Shown one piece after another: positions 8,891-19,655 of a stretch of DNA of 64,000 nt. This DNA is from Ensifer adhaerens. Lineage in GTDB: Bacteria; Pseudomonadota; Alphaproteobacteria; Rhizobiales; Rhizobiaceae. The notes beneath the pieces were generated by a model that was given only the letters and a program-made list of their open reading frames with translations, had not been told where the DNA came from and searched no databases. The translations under genes and the position numbers were made by a program. Positions within the stretch are counted from its first letter, which is position 1. Every line of letters starts with the position of its first letter. The stretch lies in NCBI RefSeq assembly GCF_000697965.2, contig NZ_CP015882.1:1395375-1459374 (forward strand). Direction: 5' to 3'.

Positions 8891-11800
8891 TCAACGATGA
8901 AGCCACATACGAAGAGCTGCCAGCAGTTGCTCCGTATTGACCGGCTTTGCAAGGTAATCCGAAGCGCCTGCCTCCAGGCATTTCTCGCGATCTCCCTTCA
9001 TCGCCTTGGCCGTGAGCGCAAGGATGGGCAGCCTGCGGAATTTCGAATCCGATCGAATGACCTGCATGGTTTCATAGCCGTCCATCCCGGGCATCATGAT
9101 ATCCATGAGAACGATGGCAACGCCTGGTTCGTTTTGAAGGACCTCGATGGCTTCGCTGCCGGTCGTCGCTGTCAGCACCCGCATACCCCGCCGTTCCAGC
9201 ACGCTGCTTAGCGCAAAAATATTACGCGCATCGTCATCGACGAGCAACACGGCCTCCCCGAGCAGATCCTCATCCGAACTGTGCAGCTCTTCGAGCATGG
9301 TTTGCTTCGCCGCGGGCATGTCAGCTACCACCCGATGGAGGAACAACGCGGTTTCGTCGAGGAGTCTTTCCGGCGATTCCACCCCCTTCACGACGACGCT
9401 GCGCGCCATGGAGTGTAGTCGTGCGTCTTCCTCCGGAGAGAGTTCTCGCCCCGTGAATACGACAACCGGCACTTCAACGATGTCATCGTCGTCCCGAATC
9501 TTCTCCAGAACCTCAAAGCCGGTCATGTCGGGGAGCGTCAGGTCTAGAACCACACAGTCGATGGGATCGTTACGGAGGGCGACCAGAGCCTCCGCACCGG
9601 ACCCCACGCTCGCAATGTCGATGTCATGGTCACCAAGGAGTGCGGTGACGCTCAGGCGCTCGGCCTCGTTGTCTTCGACGAGAAGGAGGCGTTTGCGACG
9701 GGGCTCGGCGTAGTTTCTTAATCGCGAAAAAGCCTTGCCCACGCTATGTGCGGTGGTGGGCTTGGTCATGAACGCGAAGGCACCTCGCGCGAGGCCGTGC
9801 TGCCGGTCTTCATCGAGACTGATGATCTGGACCGGGATGTGTCGTGTTGCCGCGCTCTGCTTCAAATGGCTCAGTACGGTCCATCCGAGCATGTCCGGCA
9901 AGAAGATGTCGAGCGATATCGCGGCGGGTTTGAACTCATGGGCGAGATCCAATGCGTCGCTACCGCGGCTGGCGACCAGGACCTTGAAGCCGTTGTCACG
10001 GGCAAGGTCGACAAGAACCCGCGCATAGTGAGCGTCGTCTTCGATGATCAGAAGAACAACGTCGCCGGGTTCAATCACGTCGCGATCGTCATCCATCTGT
10101 TCAGCCACTTTCTCGCCGCGCCATGCGGCTGCAGCCTCCGCCAGTTGCACCACATTGGTTGGAGCGGGAACAGATTTGAGCGCCGTCGACGCACCGACAT
10201 ATGTCAGCGGTAGAAAGAGCGTGAAGGTGCTGCCGATCCCGGGGGTGCTGCGCAACTGAATTTCTCCGCCAAGGAGGTTTGCTAGTTCTCGACTAATGGC
10301 GAGACCGAGCCCGGTGCCGCCGTATTTGCGGCTGGTCGAAGCATCAGCCTGCTGAAATGCCTCGAAGATAATGCGTTGCTTCTCCGGCAAAATGCCGATC
10401 CCGGTGTCAGACACTTCGAACGCGATCACTGAGGGAGCGTGTTGGAGCGAGGGGTGATCCGAAGACCAGCCCTCCGTTGCCGCGGTCACCCGTAGCGTCA
10501 CGCCGCCCTCTGCGGTGAACTTGAACGCGTTCGACAGCAGGTTCTTGAGGATCTGCTGCAATCGCTTGGAGTCTGTGATGACGCTTCTGGGAACGTCGTC
10601 GCCGATCTCCACCAAATAGCTGAGGTTGCGGTTTTCGGCCTCGTGGCGGAATGGCCTCGACATCATCTCCAGCAGGTTGTTGATGAATATCTCCTCAGCA
10701 TCGACCGAAACCGTCCCGGACTCGATCTTCGAAAGGTCCAAGATATCGCTGATGAGGTTGAGGAGATCGGTGCCGGCTCCGTGAATTGTCTTGGCGAACT
10801 CCACCTGCTTACCCGACAGATTTCCGTCGGGATTGTCGCTTAGTTGCTGACCCAGAATGAGGATCGAGTTTAGCGGCGTCCGCAGCTCGTGGGACATGTT
10901 GGCAAGGAACTCGGATTTGTATTTCGATGTCAGTGCAAGTTCGGTCGCTTTTTCTTCCAGAGCCCGGCGGGCTTGCTCGATTTCCTGGTTCTTGCCTTCG
11001 ACCTCGACGTTTCGCTCTTCGAGCTGCTGTGCTTTTTGTTCAAGTTGCTCGTTGGTCTGCTGCAACTCTCTCTGTTGGGTTTGAAGTTCCGTTGCCAGCT
11101 GCTGCGATTGCTTCAACAGTCCCTCTGTCTGCATGTTCGCTTCAATCGAGTTGAGCACAATCCCGATCGATGTCGTCAGCTGGTCCAGGAACGACAACTG
11201 CAGGTCTGTAAAATCGCCAGCCGAGGCTAATTCGATGACTGCCTTGACCTGACCCTCGAATTGAACGGGCAGCACAATCGCGCTCTTGGGAAGTGCGGAA
11301 AACACGCCTGAACTGATCGGAACGACGTTGTCCGGCAGATTGGTAATGAGAATACGGCGTGCATCGCTCGCGCATTGTCCGATTAACCCCTGACCAAAAT
11401 CCAGACGCGCCGGGTGGGTAGCATCGATCCCGTGGGCATAAGTCGACAAAAGCGAAAGTGTCGACCGGCGCTCGTCGCTATCAACCTTATAGATGACGCC
11501 CTGGTGTGCGCCGACCAGCGCTGCGAGCTCGGACAGCAGCATCCGCCCGACCAATGTCAGGTCGCGCTGCCCCTGCAACATATTGGTAAACCGGGCCAGG
11601 TTAGTCTTAAGCCAGTCTTGCTCGGTGTTGCGCTCCGTCGTGAGCCTTAGGTTGCCGATCATCGTGTTGATGTTGTCTTTCAACTCGGCCACCTCGCCGC
11701 GGGCCTCGACTTGGATTGAACGCGTCAGGTCACCTTTCGTCACAGCCGTCGCCACCTCAGCGATCGCTCTGACCTGCGTCGTCAGGTTTGCCGCGAGCAA

Positions 11801-14356
11801 GTTGACGTTGCCTGTGAGGTCTTTCCAGGTCCCGGCGGCGCCAGGAACGTTTGCCTGCCCGCCGAGCCGGCCCTCGACACCCACTTCGCGCGCCACGCTC
11901 GTGACCTGGTCGGCGAAGGTTGCAAGCGTACCCGTCATGTTGTTGATCGTCTCGGCAAGAGCGGCAACTTCGCCTTTGGAGGCAACCGTCAGGTTCTGCT
12001 TGAGGTCCCCGTTTGCAACAGCAGTCACCACCTTCACGATACCACGAACTTGCTCAGTCAGATTGGCAGCCATGACGTTTACCGTGTCGGTCAAGTCCTT
12101 CCAGGTTCCAGCGACACCCGGCACCTGCGCCTGTCCGCCGAGCTTTCCCTCGGTACCCACTTCGCGGGCCACACGCGTCACTTCGCCTGCAAAGGCGTTG
12201 AGCTGATCGACCATCGTGTTGATGGTGTTTTTGAGTTCGAGGATTTCCCCTTTGACGTCGACCGTGATCTTTCGGGAGAGATCACCGCGCGCGACAGCCG
12301 TGGTGACTTCGGCGATGTTGCGCACCTGGGTCGTCAGGTTGGCCGCAAGCAGATTGACGTTGTCGGTCAGATCTTTCCATGTGCCGGCGACACCGGGAAC
12401 AACAGCCTGGCCACCCAGTCGGCCATCGGTACCGACCTCGCGCGCCACACGGGTCACCTCCCCCGCGAACGAGCGCAGCTGATCGACCATCGTGTTGAGC
12501 GTGTCCTTCAGGAGCAAGATTTCGCCGCGGACATCGACGGTGATCTTGCGCGACAAATCGCCGTTGGCAATCGCGGTCGCGACCTCGGCGATGTTGCGGA
12601 CCTGGTCCGTCAGGTTGCCGGCCATCGAGTTGACGCTATCGGTCAAGTCCTTCCAGGTGCCCGCGACACCGGAGACCTGCGCCTGCCCCCCAAGCTTGCC
12701 CTCCGTCCCGACCTCGCGCGCCACGCGTGTAACCTCGCCGGCAAAGGCATTGAGCTGATCGACCATCGTATTGATGGTATTCTTGAGCTCTAGGATTTCG
12801 CCTTTGACGTCGACGGTGATCTTGCGCGAAAGATCGCCCCTTGCCACGGCCGTCGTGACTTCGGCAATGTTTCGCACCTGGCCCGTCAGGTTCGATGCCA
12901 TGAAGTTCACATTTTCAGTGAGATCCTTCCAGGTGCCAGCAACGCCTGGAACCTGTGCTTGACCGCCAAGCTTGCCCTCGGTACCGACTTCGCGGGCGAC
13001 GCGAGTAACTTCGGAAGCGAAACGGTTCAACTGGTCCACCATGGTGTTGAGCGTTTCTTTCAGTTGAAGGATCTCGCCTTTCACGTCGACGGTAATCTTG
13101 CGTGAAAGGTCGCCGTTGGCGATGGCGGTCGACACCTCGGCGATGTTTCGAACCTGAGCCGTGAGGTTACCAGCCATGGAATTCACACTGTCGGTCAAGT
13201 CCTTCCACGTGCCGGCAACGCCTGGGACTTGTGCTTGCCCGCCCAGACGCCCCTCGGTACCAACCTCACGGGCGACGCGCGTTACCTCCCCTGCAAAGCC
13301 ATTCAGCTGGTCGACCATCGTATTGATGGTTTCCTTGAGCTCAAGGATTTCTCCCGACACGTCGACAGTGATCTTGCGCGAGAGATCTCCTCGGGCAACC
13401 GCGGTCGTGACCTGTGCAATGTTTCGAACCTGGGCCGTTAGATTGCCGCACATGGCGTTGACGGAGTCCGTCAAGTCCTTCCAGGTCCCGGCAACGCCTG
13501 GCACGAGCGCTTGGCCGCCGAGCTTTCCTTCCGTTCCCACTTCGCGTGCAACACGCGTTACCTCCGAGGCGAAAGAGCGAAGCTGATCCACCATCGTGTT
13601 TATGGCCTCTTTCAACTGCAAGATTTCGCCGCGGACATCGACGGTGATCTTTTTCGACAGATCGCCGTTGGCAACCGCGATCGTAACCTCGGCGATATTG
13701 CGCACCTGTGCCGTCAGGTTTGACGCCATCGAGTTGACGCTTTCGGTGAGGTCCTTCCAGACGCCGGTGACTTCAGGGACCTGCGCCTGGCCGCCGAGCT
13801 TGCCATCAGTGCCGACTTCACGGGCGACGCGCGTGACTTCCGAGGTGAATACGCTGAGCTGTTTGATCATCGTATTGACGATATTCGCGGATCTTAAAAA
13901 CTCCCCCTTGAGGAGGCGACCATCGACGTCGAGCGGAACGGTCTGCAAAAGATCGCCTTTGGCGACTGCGGCAATCGTACGGGTTACGGCAGCCGTGGGC
14001 CATACGAGATCATCGATCAGCGTATTGATGGAGTCTTCCATATCGGACCAGGACCCGTCGGAAAGCCCGAAGCGGACTCGGGTGCTTGTGCGTCCGTCGC
14101 GCCCCACCACTTGACCAACGTGCGCTAGCTGCTGAGCCATCTTCTGGTTGGCGGCGACCAGGTCGTTGAAGGTATCGGCTATCTTTCCTGTGATACCATC
14201 CAGGTCAAGCCTCATCCTGACCGAGAAGTCTCCTCGCTTCATCGCGAGCAGTGCTTCGAACAAGGCGCGTGCGTCTTCGCCCGCCATGATTGCCGGGTCC
14301 AGAGGATCGACTGAGCCCATATTGTCACGCCGGACATCGCCACTTTGTCTTCCCAC
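8891..14356 (-). CDS. Giant HAMP-array hybrid histidine kinase with three receivers
   Basis: The 1821-residue product starts at the ATG at 14356 behind a good GGAGA site; an internal ATG at 14320 has none. Order: HAMP-type repeats (roughly 30-880, with eight VAREVG units of ~92 residues), a GAF-like domain (~905-1050), a coiled coil (~1050-1135), HisKA (His near 1151 in [13 protein letters not shown]), HATPase ([18 protein letters not shown]), then receivers at ~1430-1550, ~1552-1670 and ~1700-1821, the last with [10 protein letters not shown] and LAKPVN. No membrane segment is seen. The layout resembles fungal group III (Nik1-like) osmosensing kinases and soluble rhizobial homologues. It probably acts upstream of the hybrid kinase that follows 10 bp later. 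Confidence 0.93.
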   Translation of the reverse strand: MGRQSGDVRRDNMGSVDPLDPAIMAGEDARALFEALLAMKRGDFSVRMRLDLDGITGKIADTFNDLVAANQKMAQQLAHVGQVVGRDGRTSTRVRFGLSDGSWSDMEDSINTLIDDLVWPTAAVTRTIAAVAKGDLLQTVPLDVDGRLLKGEFLRSANIVNTMIKQLSVFTSEVTRVAREVGTDGKLGGQAQVPEVTGVWKDLTESVNSMASNLTAQVRNIAEVTIAVANGDLSKKITVDVRGEILQLKEAINTMVDQLRSFASEVTRVAREVGTEGKLGGQALVPGVAGTWKDLTDSVNAMCGNLTAQVRNIAQVTTAVARGDLSRKITVDVSGEILELKETINTMVDQLNGFAGEVTRVAREVGTEGRLGGQAQVPGVAGTWKDLTDSVNSMAGNLTAQVRNIAEVSTAIANGDLSRKITVDVKGEILQLKETLNTMVDQLNRFASEVTRVAREVGTEGKLGGQAQVPGVAGTWKDLTENVNFMASNLTGQVRNIAEVTTAVARGDLSRKITVDVKGEILELKNTINTMVDQLNAFAGEVTRVAREVGTEGKLGGQAQVSGVAGTWKDLTDSVNSMAGNLTDQVRNIAEVATAIANGDLSRKITVDVRGEILLLKDTLNTMVDQLRSFAGEVTRVAREVGTDGRLGGQAVVPGVAGTWKDLTDNVNLLAANLTTQVRNIAEVTTAVARGDLSRKITVDVKGEILELKNTINTMVDQLNAFAGEVTRVAREVGTEGKLGGQAQVPGVAGTWKDLTDTVNVMAANLTEQVRGIVKVVTAVANGDLKQNLTVASKGEVAALAETINNMTGTLATFADQVTSVAREVGVEGRLGGQANVPGAAGTWKDLTGNVNLLAANLTTQVRAIAEVATAVTKGDLTRSIQVEARGEVAELKDNINTMIGNLRLTTERNTEQDWLKTNLARFTNMLQGQRDLTLVGRMLLSELAALVGAHQGVIYKVDSDERRSTLSLLSTYAHGIDATHPARLDFGQGLIGQCASDARRILITNLPDNVVPISSGVFSALPKSAIVLPVQFEGQVKAVIELASAGDFTDLQLSFLDQLTTSIGIVLNSIEANMQTEGLLKQSQQLATELQTQQRELQQTNEQLEQKAQQLEERNVEVEGKNQEIEQARRALEEKATELALTSKYKSEFLANMSHELRTPLNSILILGQQLSDNPDGNLSGKQVEFAKTIHGAGTDLLNLISDILDLSKIESGTVSVDAEEIFINNLLEMMSRPFRHEAENRNLSYLVEIGDDVPRSVITDSKRLQQILKNLLSNAFKFTAEGGVTLRVTAATEGWSSDHPSLQHAPSVIAFEVSDTGIGILPEKQRIIFEAFQQADASTSRKYGGTGLGLAISRELANLLGGEIQLRSTPGIGSTFTLFLPLTYVGASTALKSVPAPTNVVQLAEAAAAWRGEKVAEQMDDDRDVIEPGDVVLLIIEDDAHYARVLVDLARDNGFKVLVASRGSDALDLAHEFKPAAISLDIFLPDMLGWTVLSHLKQSAATRHIPVQIISLDEDRQHGLARGAFAFMTKPTTAHSVGKAFSRLRNYAEPRRKRLLLVEDNEAERLSVTALLGDHDIDIASVGSGAEALVALRNDPIDCVVLDLTLPDMTGFEVLEKIRDDDDIVEVPVVVFTGRELSPEEDARLHSMARSVVVKGVESPERLLDETALFLHRVVADMPAAKQTMLEELHSSDEDLLGEAVLLVDDDARNIFALSSVLERRGMRVLTATTGSEAIEVLQNEPGVAIVLMDIMMPGMDGYETMQVIRSDSKFRRLPILALTAKAMKGDREKCLEAGASDYLAKPVNTEQLLAALRMWLHR
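11690..13960 (-). repeat. Tandem HAMP-coding repeats inside the kinase gene
   Basis: About eight units of ~276 bp encode repeated VAREVG..G.LGGQA.V..V.G.WKDLT..VN and GDL...ITVD..GEI motifs. The units are diverged at DNA level but clearly related, making this a site prone to unit gain or loss by recombination. Confidence 0.85.
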
Positions 14357-14653
14357 CTTGGTGTTCTCCGTTGAGGCAAGATAGATCTAGCGCTCGACCC
14401 ACAAATTGCCATGGGCACCGCGCGGCTTGTTGGAACGCTCTGGTCCAATGGGACGCGATGCCTTCGACGAAGAAAAGCCAAGTTGCACAAAGCAGAAGAG
14501 GCGGGGGACATCCCGGTCAATGCCGGGCCACTTGTCTCGGCCCCCTTCTCAACATCAATGGGTGGAATGCAGACAGTACAAGGCGGTGGAAATTGTCTCC
14601 CCCGACCCAAGGTTGGTCGTAAGATGTTGGCGACGGTAACGGATTACATGATT

Positions 14654-15100
14654 CTACTCCTGAGTCGGCCGGATGTTGCCGACCGAGATCGCACCGGAAA
14701 GTACGCCCCTCCTGAGATCCGATCTTCCTCTTTCAATCTCGACCACGCTGTAAAGTTTTTCGGATCGAAACGCACTTGCCTGCAGCGTCGTTACGTCCTC
14801 CGCAGGAGCCGCGTCGACCTCCATGAAATCCAGCTCGCCGCCGGCCGCCACAACCCGGGCATCCCCGGCAGTGCGCGCAGCCACCACAACCACGCCGTGC
14901 GATGGAGCGTTTGCCCAGCGGGGATCATTTGCCTCCGCAATGGGAACAAGCCGGTAGACGTTGAGGGTTTCGACCGCTTCACCAGTCGCAACAACTCGCG
15001 CGTCCGCCATTTGCGCCTGGCTTTCGAGCGAGCGTCCGAACGTGGTTCCAGGTGCTGTTGGCTGGCTATTTCTGTCATCCGTTCCATTGTCGTTCGACAT
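14654..15100 (-). CDS. Hypothetical protein
   Basis: The 148-residue product starts MSNDNGTDDRN behind AGGATCC-like purines. It has a disordered N-terminus, then alternating hydrophobic stretches (VYRLVPIAE, HGVVVVAARTAGDARVVAAGG) suggesting a small alpha/beta fold. No cysteines, no signal peptide, no recognised family. It lies alone between the kinase operon and the next minus-strand gene. Confidence 0.5.
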   Translation of the reverse strand: MSNDNGTDDRNSQPTAPGTTFGRSLESQAQMADARVVATGEAVETLNVYRLVPIAEANDPRWANAPSHGVVVVAARTAGDARVVAAGGELDFMEVDAAPAEDVTTLQASAFRSEKLYSVVEIERGRSDLRRGVLSGAISVGNIRPTQE

Positions 15101-15144
15101 AGGATCCTCCCGAAGTATTCACCGTGGCCTTTTGCCTGTAGGGA

Positions 15145-15504
15145 TCAGATTCTGCCGTCACGTCGAGCCGTAAGCAACGGTAGGATCGCTGCACCCGGTG
15201 CTCCGGGACGAAAGTGTTGAACCACGCGGGCGAGTACGAGCGTTGTCGCCGCCGCTATGACGATCCTCAACCACAGATGGACGTCCCGGCGCGATGGAAC
15301 GTCCAACCCCTCTGTTTTCGCGTGAATTGGCACCAGCCGCGCCTGCAATTGAGCGAGCTCTCGGCGCAATTCTGCGATCTGCTCCTGTGGGGAAGGGGAG
15401 GCTTCCGGCACCTGCTCGTCTGCAGGGCTTTCTTCCTCGAGCTCAGCCAGATGTTCTTGCAACTGCGCGAGGTTTTCAAACCCCTTTGCTTTGATATTTA
15501 CCAT
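15145..15504 (-). CDS. Coiled-coil protein with one membrane segment
   Basis: The 119-residue product starts at the ATG at 15504 (GGAGA 8 bp upstream). Residues ~10-65 are Glu/Gln-rich and predicted coiled coil, then one hydrophobic segment (WLRIVIAAATTLVLARVV) anchors it near the C-terminus. It is preceded by an EcfG-type promoter, so it is likely a stress-induced membrane-associated protein. The family is not recognised. Confidence 0.6.
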   Translation of the reverse strand: MVNIKAKGFENLAQLQEHLAELEEESPADEQVPEASPSPQEQIAELRRELAQLQARLVPIHAKTEGLDVPSRRDVHLWLRIVIAAATTLVLARVVQHFRPGAPGAAILPLLTARRDGRI

Positions 15505-15549
15505 TGCAACTTCTCCATCGGAACGAACTTGGCGGCCGGCCATCAGTGA

Positions 15550-15574
15550 AACCCGCACGAGAGACGGTGGTTCC
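15550..15574 (-). promoter_or_regulatory. EcfG/RpoE2-type promoter
   Basis: Minus-strand GGAAC (15574-15570), 16-bp spacer, GGTT (15553-15550), about 46 bp upstream of the ATG at 15504. Confidence 0.55.
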
Positions 15575-15865
15575 GTCCAAATGTGAAAAGACACCTGCGC
15601 TCGTTCAAGGGTTGATAGAGTTCATCGCGCCAGACGCCGGGAGGAGTTCAGGTGGCGAATTGCTTGCAAGCCTGGGCAAGGCAGTTCATAGGCGATGAGC
15701 CTGTGGTTAGAGGGCCCCCCGCGAGAGGATTGTTACGTAACCTGGGTGAAGCGCGCGCAACGACGTCGGCTGCACGGATCTTCAGGAGTTTCCGATCCTG
15801 CGGCAACGGCTCCATGTCACGCCTTTTTGCCTGGCCGACGACGTACCCTCCGTATGAAATTCCCA

Positions 15866-15890
15866 GGAACATTTTGAAAGGCCGAAGGTT
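15866..15890 (+). promoter_or_regulatory. EcfG/RpoE2-type promoter
   Basis: GGAAC at 15866-15870, 16-bp spacer, GGTT at 15887-15890, 76 bp upstream of the ATG at 15967. Confidence 0.55.
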
Positions 15891-15966
15891 TGCGCGCCAG
15901 TGATAGCGAATGCAGGTCCTTGCACTTCGCTGCCTGGTCGCTCCGTCAGATACGAGGTCCGAGATC

Positions 15967-16434
15967 ATGACATACATTGCATCCCCAAGGACTGCGAAGG
16001 GCACGTTGGAGAGGTCGGCCGACTGTTACCAGTGCTTCTCGTCCATTCTTTCAGCTCATGAAGGGCGGGACAGTTGGCGAGACTTTGAAACCGAATTGGT
16101 CGCCGCGGCCGTCGAGGCTGGATGGGAAGAAGATGAGGTTCGCGCAGCTTTGAAGAGATTTCGCTCGGCCGATGAGGCCGCGAGCGCGAGTTCAGCAATG
16201 CCTGACGCCGAACAAAAGTCGTCCTCCGCGGCGCTCTCGGCTCAAGGGCCGAGGGATGAACAACCCGAGGGCAACGAGTCTGCGCGAGGGCTTCAAGAGA
16301 GTGCCCAACGAGAGGAGCGCCGGATTGAACTCCAAAAAGGAAGCCCCCTGGCAAAAGGGGAGGAACGTTTCGAGGAGCGTTCGCGAAGCTCCGACGGCAA
16401 AAGCGCGGGAGAGAAACAAGACCCTAAGGCATGA
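15967..16434 (+). CDS. Hypothetical acidic protein with disordered tail
   Basis: The 155-residue product starts at the ATG at 15967 behind GAGG. The first ~70 residues look folded (C-x2-C in DCYQCFSSI, then WRDFETELVAAAVEAGWEEDEV); the rest is Ser/Glu/Gly/Lys-rich and probably disordered. The family is not recognised. The upstream GGAAC-N16-GGTT suggests stress control. Confidence 0.5.
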   Translation: MTYIASPRTAKGTLERSADCYQCFSSILSAHEGRDSWRDFETELVAAAVEAGWEEDEVRAALKRFRSADEAASASSAMPDAEQKSSSAALSAQGPRDEQPEGNESARGLQESAQREERRIELQKGSPLAKGEERFEERSRSSDGKSAGEKQDPKA

Positions 16435-16845
16435 GGTGTCGCGATACGGGCGGGATCGTGCAAATCCCTTGTTGGCTCACCCTCACCTGTTCAATGTGGA
16501 AGCCTGCAAGCACGGACGCATGTCGAGCGGTATGAAAAGACTTACCACCACAAGCATCGCTGCGGCCAAGCAGGAGGCGATTGAAGCCGCGGGAGTTGCA
16601 GCCGATACTGTTTCCGCAGGCGCCTTTCTCGGTCCTGGTGGTTGAACGCGGTGCTTTGCAGGGTGGGTTGGCGGCGTCCAACGAAACACGGCAATGACTT
16701 TACGCGAAGAGTGAGAGCAGTGGTCCGCAAGCATTTCTGATCCTACGAGGGGCAGGTCATTGACGATGACTGTGGCTTTTTATCTCGCTGGAAGAAACCA
16801 CCTGGCAATTAGAGGATGGGACTGCTCGAAATCAAGGAACCGAAC
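16435..16845. other. Intergenic region
   Basis: No recognisable gene. A short plus-strand frame near 16530-16645 (MKRLTTTSIAAAKQEA...) has no clear ribosome site and no known relatives. Confidence 0.4.
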
Positions 16846-17151
16846 ATGCATCTTATCCAGATCTTACTGCCTCTCAAACGACGGGATGGGCAACCGTTCG
16901 GTTCCCAAATGTTCGATACCGTTCGGCAACAACTTGCGGAGGCCTTCGGCGGCATAACGTTTTACAGGAATGCTCCCGCGGAAGGAAATTGGGTATCCGG
17001 AGCTGAAATGGAGCGTGATCAGATCGTTGTGGCGGAAGTAATGACAGAAAACCTCGACCAGCTATGGTGGCGGGTTTATCGCCATGAATTGGAGTGCGCG
17101 TTTGGCCAGCAAGAGATTGTCATTCGAGCGTTGCCGATCAAGCGGCTTTAA
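16846..17151 (+). CDS. Conserved hypothetical protein
   Basis: The 101-residue product starts MHLIQILLPLKRRDGQPF. It has the layout of a small family seen widely in Rhizobiales and other proteobacteria: an N-terminal beta strand, DTVRQQLAEAFGG, a ..APAEG.W.. segment, the helix DQLWWRVYRHELECAFGQ and the tail EIVIRALPI. The sequence suggests a ferredoxin-like or DUF-type fold with no enzymatic motif. Function unknown. The ATG at 16816 is possible but adds ten residues outside the conserved part. Confidence 0.6.
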   Translation: MHLIQILLPLKRRDGQPFGSQMFDTVRQQLAEAFGGITFYRNAPAEGNWVSGAEMERDQIVVAEVMTENLDQLWWRVYRHELECAFGQQEIVIRALPIKRL

Positions 17152-17924
17152 GTTCTTTCGCCGTCGCTGGAAGCATTGTTGATCAGGTTCACAAAGCAAG
17201 GATCGGGCTGCCAAGGCAGGCCTGTATCGAGCTGAAACTCGCCCCTGCCCGCAGTGACAAAACTTGAACCCATCAATCGATGGGAGAATGAAGGTGGCGT
17301 AATTGCACACTCACCTTTTGAGCACTCCTTTTGAGGCTTCGTCGAAGCCCGATATGGCGCGCACTCCGCTCCTTTTTTGCGAGGTGTCGGTGCGCATTCG
17401 GCCCAAACTCGCAATCCAAGATCTTGGCCTCCAAGATCTCGCCTTCACACGAAGGGTCTTCGAAACGGCTTGCGCCAAAACGCAACATTCCACGTACCAG
17501 CAGGCCCGCTGACCTACTTGTAAAACTTCATCGCGAGAGTATCGGTTTGGGAATACGGATGAAACCTCCCTACCAGAACGCTATCTGGTTCGGTACCGCC
17601 GGGTTCCGCCTGCTGCTGAGGGCAGCTCACCCAAGTTGCGGCAAACGCGACAGGGTAAAGGTCGGGCGGGCCTGTGCAAACCTGGCGTTTTCAAAAGCGA
17701 AGCGAGACAGGCTCTCGATTCCGCCATCGGGCTTCAGTCCCATATGGCCGCGTAAAAGTCTCGGGCTGGTGGTCCTCCGCCGACGAGGGAACATTCCGCA
17801 TCGGCAACCGTTCTCGAATACCGATGATCAATTCCCGAAACGGATCAAAGGCAGGGCTTCCATCGATAGTTTTAAGAAGGGAGTCCTATTGTGTAGCACG
17901 GTTCGTATACCACGCGCGCTCTAA

Positions 17925-17957
17925 GACCCCGTCCAAAGGGACGGGGTCATTTCTTTT
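17925..17957 (+). terminator. Strong rho-independent terminator
   Basis: Perfect 10-bp stem GACCCCGTCC / GGACGGGGTC with an AAAG loop, followed by ATTTCTTTT. No protein gene ends close by on this strand (nearest stop at 17151), so it may end an unannotated RNA. Confidence 0.75.
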
Positions 17958-17967
17958 GGCGCGCAGG

Positions 17968-18117
17968 TACTATTTCAAGATGCGAGTGTTCTCACTTTGT
18001 CTTGATACCGTTTCCCCGATAGAGGGTTAGGCGCAGGGCTCCCACAAATGTCCCCAGTGAAGTCTCTCGACAAGATCCCCTAGCCTCGTCGCGCCCCGAC
18101 GGGGCCATTCCTTTTCA
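17968..18117 (+). ncRNA. Duplicated RNA-like block ending in a terminator, copy A
   Basis: About 150 bp with clear similarity to 19230-19385. Shared words include CCGTTTCCCCGAT, GTCCCC.AGTGAAGTCTCT and CCTCGTCG followed by GACGGGGCCATTCCTTTT. It contains no open frame and ends in a short GCCCC-GAC-GGGGC stem with a T-rich tail. It could be a small RNA gene or part of a long leader of the downstream Gly-rich gene. Confidence 0.4.
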
Positions 18118-18336
18118 TGCCCCCAAGATTTCGCGGAAGCAGTTTGCTTCGTTTAGACACGACGGTCGCAGCATCTCGTTGTTCAACCGGAGGAACTAAA
18201 GCTCGCCCTAAACGGCGCCCAAAACACTCAGGATAGTACCCTAGCCCTGCAGGCAAGTTTTTAAGCCGAGTCGTCCGACGGAACCTTTCTCCTCACCAAA
18301 GATTACATAACATATAGCTAAATTAGTGAGGTCGAA

Positions 18337-18960
18337 ATGAACACGATACATAGACTTCTGATAAGCACCGGTCTGACCGTGGTGTCGGCAGGTTTCTTAT
18401 TCATAGCCGTCCCGGCGCAAGGGCAAATCGCCGAGCGCTCCATTTTCCCGGGTCAGTGTGGTCCGATTGGAGACGCAAACAAGATCAATGGAGCCGGAGG
18501 AGCACAATGTGAGCGATTGCCGGCGACAAACGCAATCGCCCCGACAACGAATGGCACAACGGATCGGACCGCCACCGGTCCGGGCGGTAACACCAACCCG
18601 GGTACCCCTGTTAGCGGCGGTGATCCCGGCACCGGCAGTGGCGGTGATCCCGGCACCGGCAGCGGCGGCGATCCTGGCACCGGCAGTGGCGGCGATCCCG
18701 GCACCGGCGGCGGCGGTGATCCTGGCACTGGCAGCGGCGGTGATCCTGGCACCGGCAGCGGCGGTGATCCGGGCACCGGCAGCGGCGGCGATCCTGGCAC
18801 CGGCGGCGGTGATCCCGGCACCGGCAGCGGCGGTGATCCTGGCACCGGCAGTGGCGGCGATCCTGGCACCGGCAGTGGCGGCGATCCCGGCACCGGCAGT
18901 GGCGGCGATCATGGCACCGGCAGCGGCGGGGATCCCGGCACTGGTTCAACGGGTGATTGA
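18337..18960 (+). CDS. Secreted Gly-rich repeat protein A (GDPGTGSG repeats)
   Basis: The 207-residue product has a Sec signal (LLISTGLTVVSAGFLFIAVPAQG, cleavage likely after residue ~30), a ~55-residue mature head with two Cys (ERSIFPGQCGP, AQCERL), then ~14 tandem copies of an eight-residue unit GGDPGTGS to the end. The repeat has one Asp per unit but lacks the full RTX nonapeptide, so calcium binding is only possible. The ribosome site GTGAGG sits 5 bp before the ATG. It is a paralogue of the gene at 19656 and the two share ~400 bp of upstream sequence in patches. Export to the periplasm or outside is expected; function unknown. Confidence 0.75.
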   Translation: MNTIHRLLISTGLTVVSAGFLFIAVPAQGQIAERSIFPGQCGPIGDANKINGAGGAQCERLPATNAIAPTTNGTTDRTATGPGGNTNPGTPVSGGDPGTGSGGDPGTGSGGDPGTGSGGDPGTGGGGDPGTGSGGDPGTGSGGDPGTGSGGDPGTGGGDPGTGSGGDPGTGSGGDPGTGSGGDPGTGSGGDHGTGSGGDPGTGSTGD

Positions 18961-18988
18961 ATAACAATCAAAAAATCCCGCCCCCCCC

Positions 18989-19027
18989 GCGGGCCTACTT
19001 GCCCGCCCTCTGGAGGGGCTGTCTTTT
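18989..19027 (+). terminator. Terminator-like hairpins after Gly-rich gene A
   Basis: GCGGGC-CTACTT-GCCCGC, overlapped by CCCTC..GAGGG, then CTGTCTTTT, starting 28 bp after the stop at 18960. Confidence 0.5.
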
Positions 19028-19229
19028 ACCGTTGCCTACCACTCCAAAAACTATGCGCCTGATGGCCTTAGCGAAACTGAGGCCCAGCGCCATCGCCGCA
19101 ACAGAGACAGGAACGGATTAAGGTCGGGAAGCAGAAGCCCAATTCGGGCCCAGCGCTTTTCCAACCTCCTGGCCCAACAAAGCACTTCCCGGCCCCGTCG
19201 TTGACTTCAGGACCGTTTCTTATTGGGAG

Positions 19230-19385
19230 GCCAGGAACCTTTTCATAACGCAAGCGTTTCTCAATTGTCCTGATCCCGTTTCCCCGATCGAGATCAGGCC
19301 CGAGCTTCACGATTGTCCCCAAGTGAAGTCTCTTCGATAAGCGCCTCTGGCCTCGTCGTCCCGCGACGGGGCCATTCCTTTTTGT
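19230..19385 (+). ncRNA. Duplicated RNA-like block ending in a terminator, copy B
   Basis: Counterpart of 17968-18117 with the same order of conserved words and the same terminal GACGGGGCCATTCCTTTTT. It lies ~270 bp upstream of Gly-rich gene B, as copy A lies ~220 bp upstream of gene A. Confidence 0.4.
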
Positions 19386-19598
19386 GATCGCTCGGTCGCT
19401 TCCAGGCTCCGTTTCTCCGTGCCAGCCCCTAGCAATAGACTATTCGCGCAGCGATTTTATTACTCCGCCCTGGACTGACAACGACACCAGAACAGCCTTT
19501 CCGTCCCTGCGGTTCGCTTTCAGACGCGGGGCCAAGATCCTCCACATGGGACCTTGGTCCCACAGGCGCTGACAAAGGTCCCATGCCAGGCGTCGGAC

Positions 19599-19623
19599 GG
19601 AACCATTTCCCTCACTCAAGTTT
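19599..19623 (+). promoter_or_regulatory. EcfG-type promoter of Gly-rich gene B
   Basis: GGAAC at 19599-19603, 16-bp spacer, GTTT at 19620-19623, 33 bp upstream of the ATG at 19656. In copy A the matching position (18280-18304) keeps GGAAC but has GATT instead of GTTT. Confidence 0.5.
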
Positions 19624-19655
19624 ATTTTGCATGAAGCTAATTTAGTGAGGCTAAA

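Noticed and set aside
9147..14114. Many plus-strand open frames opposite the HAMP kinase
   Set aside because: They are antisense shadows of a repeated, high-GC gene; compositions are biased and no ribosome sites fit.
18600..18950. CRISPR-like tandem repeats
   Set aside because: The period is 24 bp, coding and in frame with a Gly-rich protein, with no spacers.
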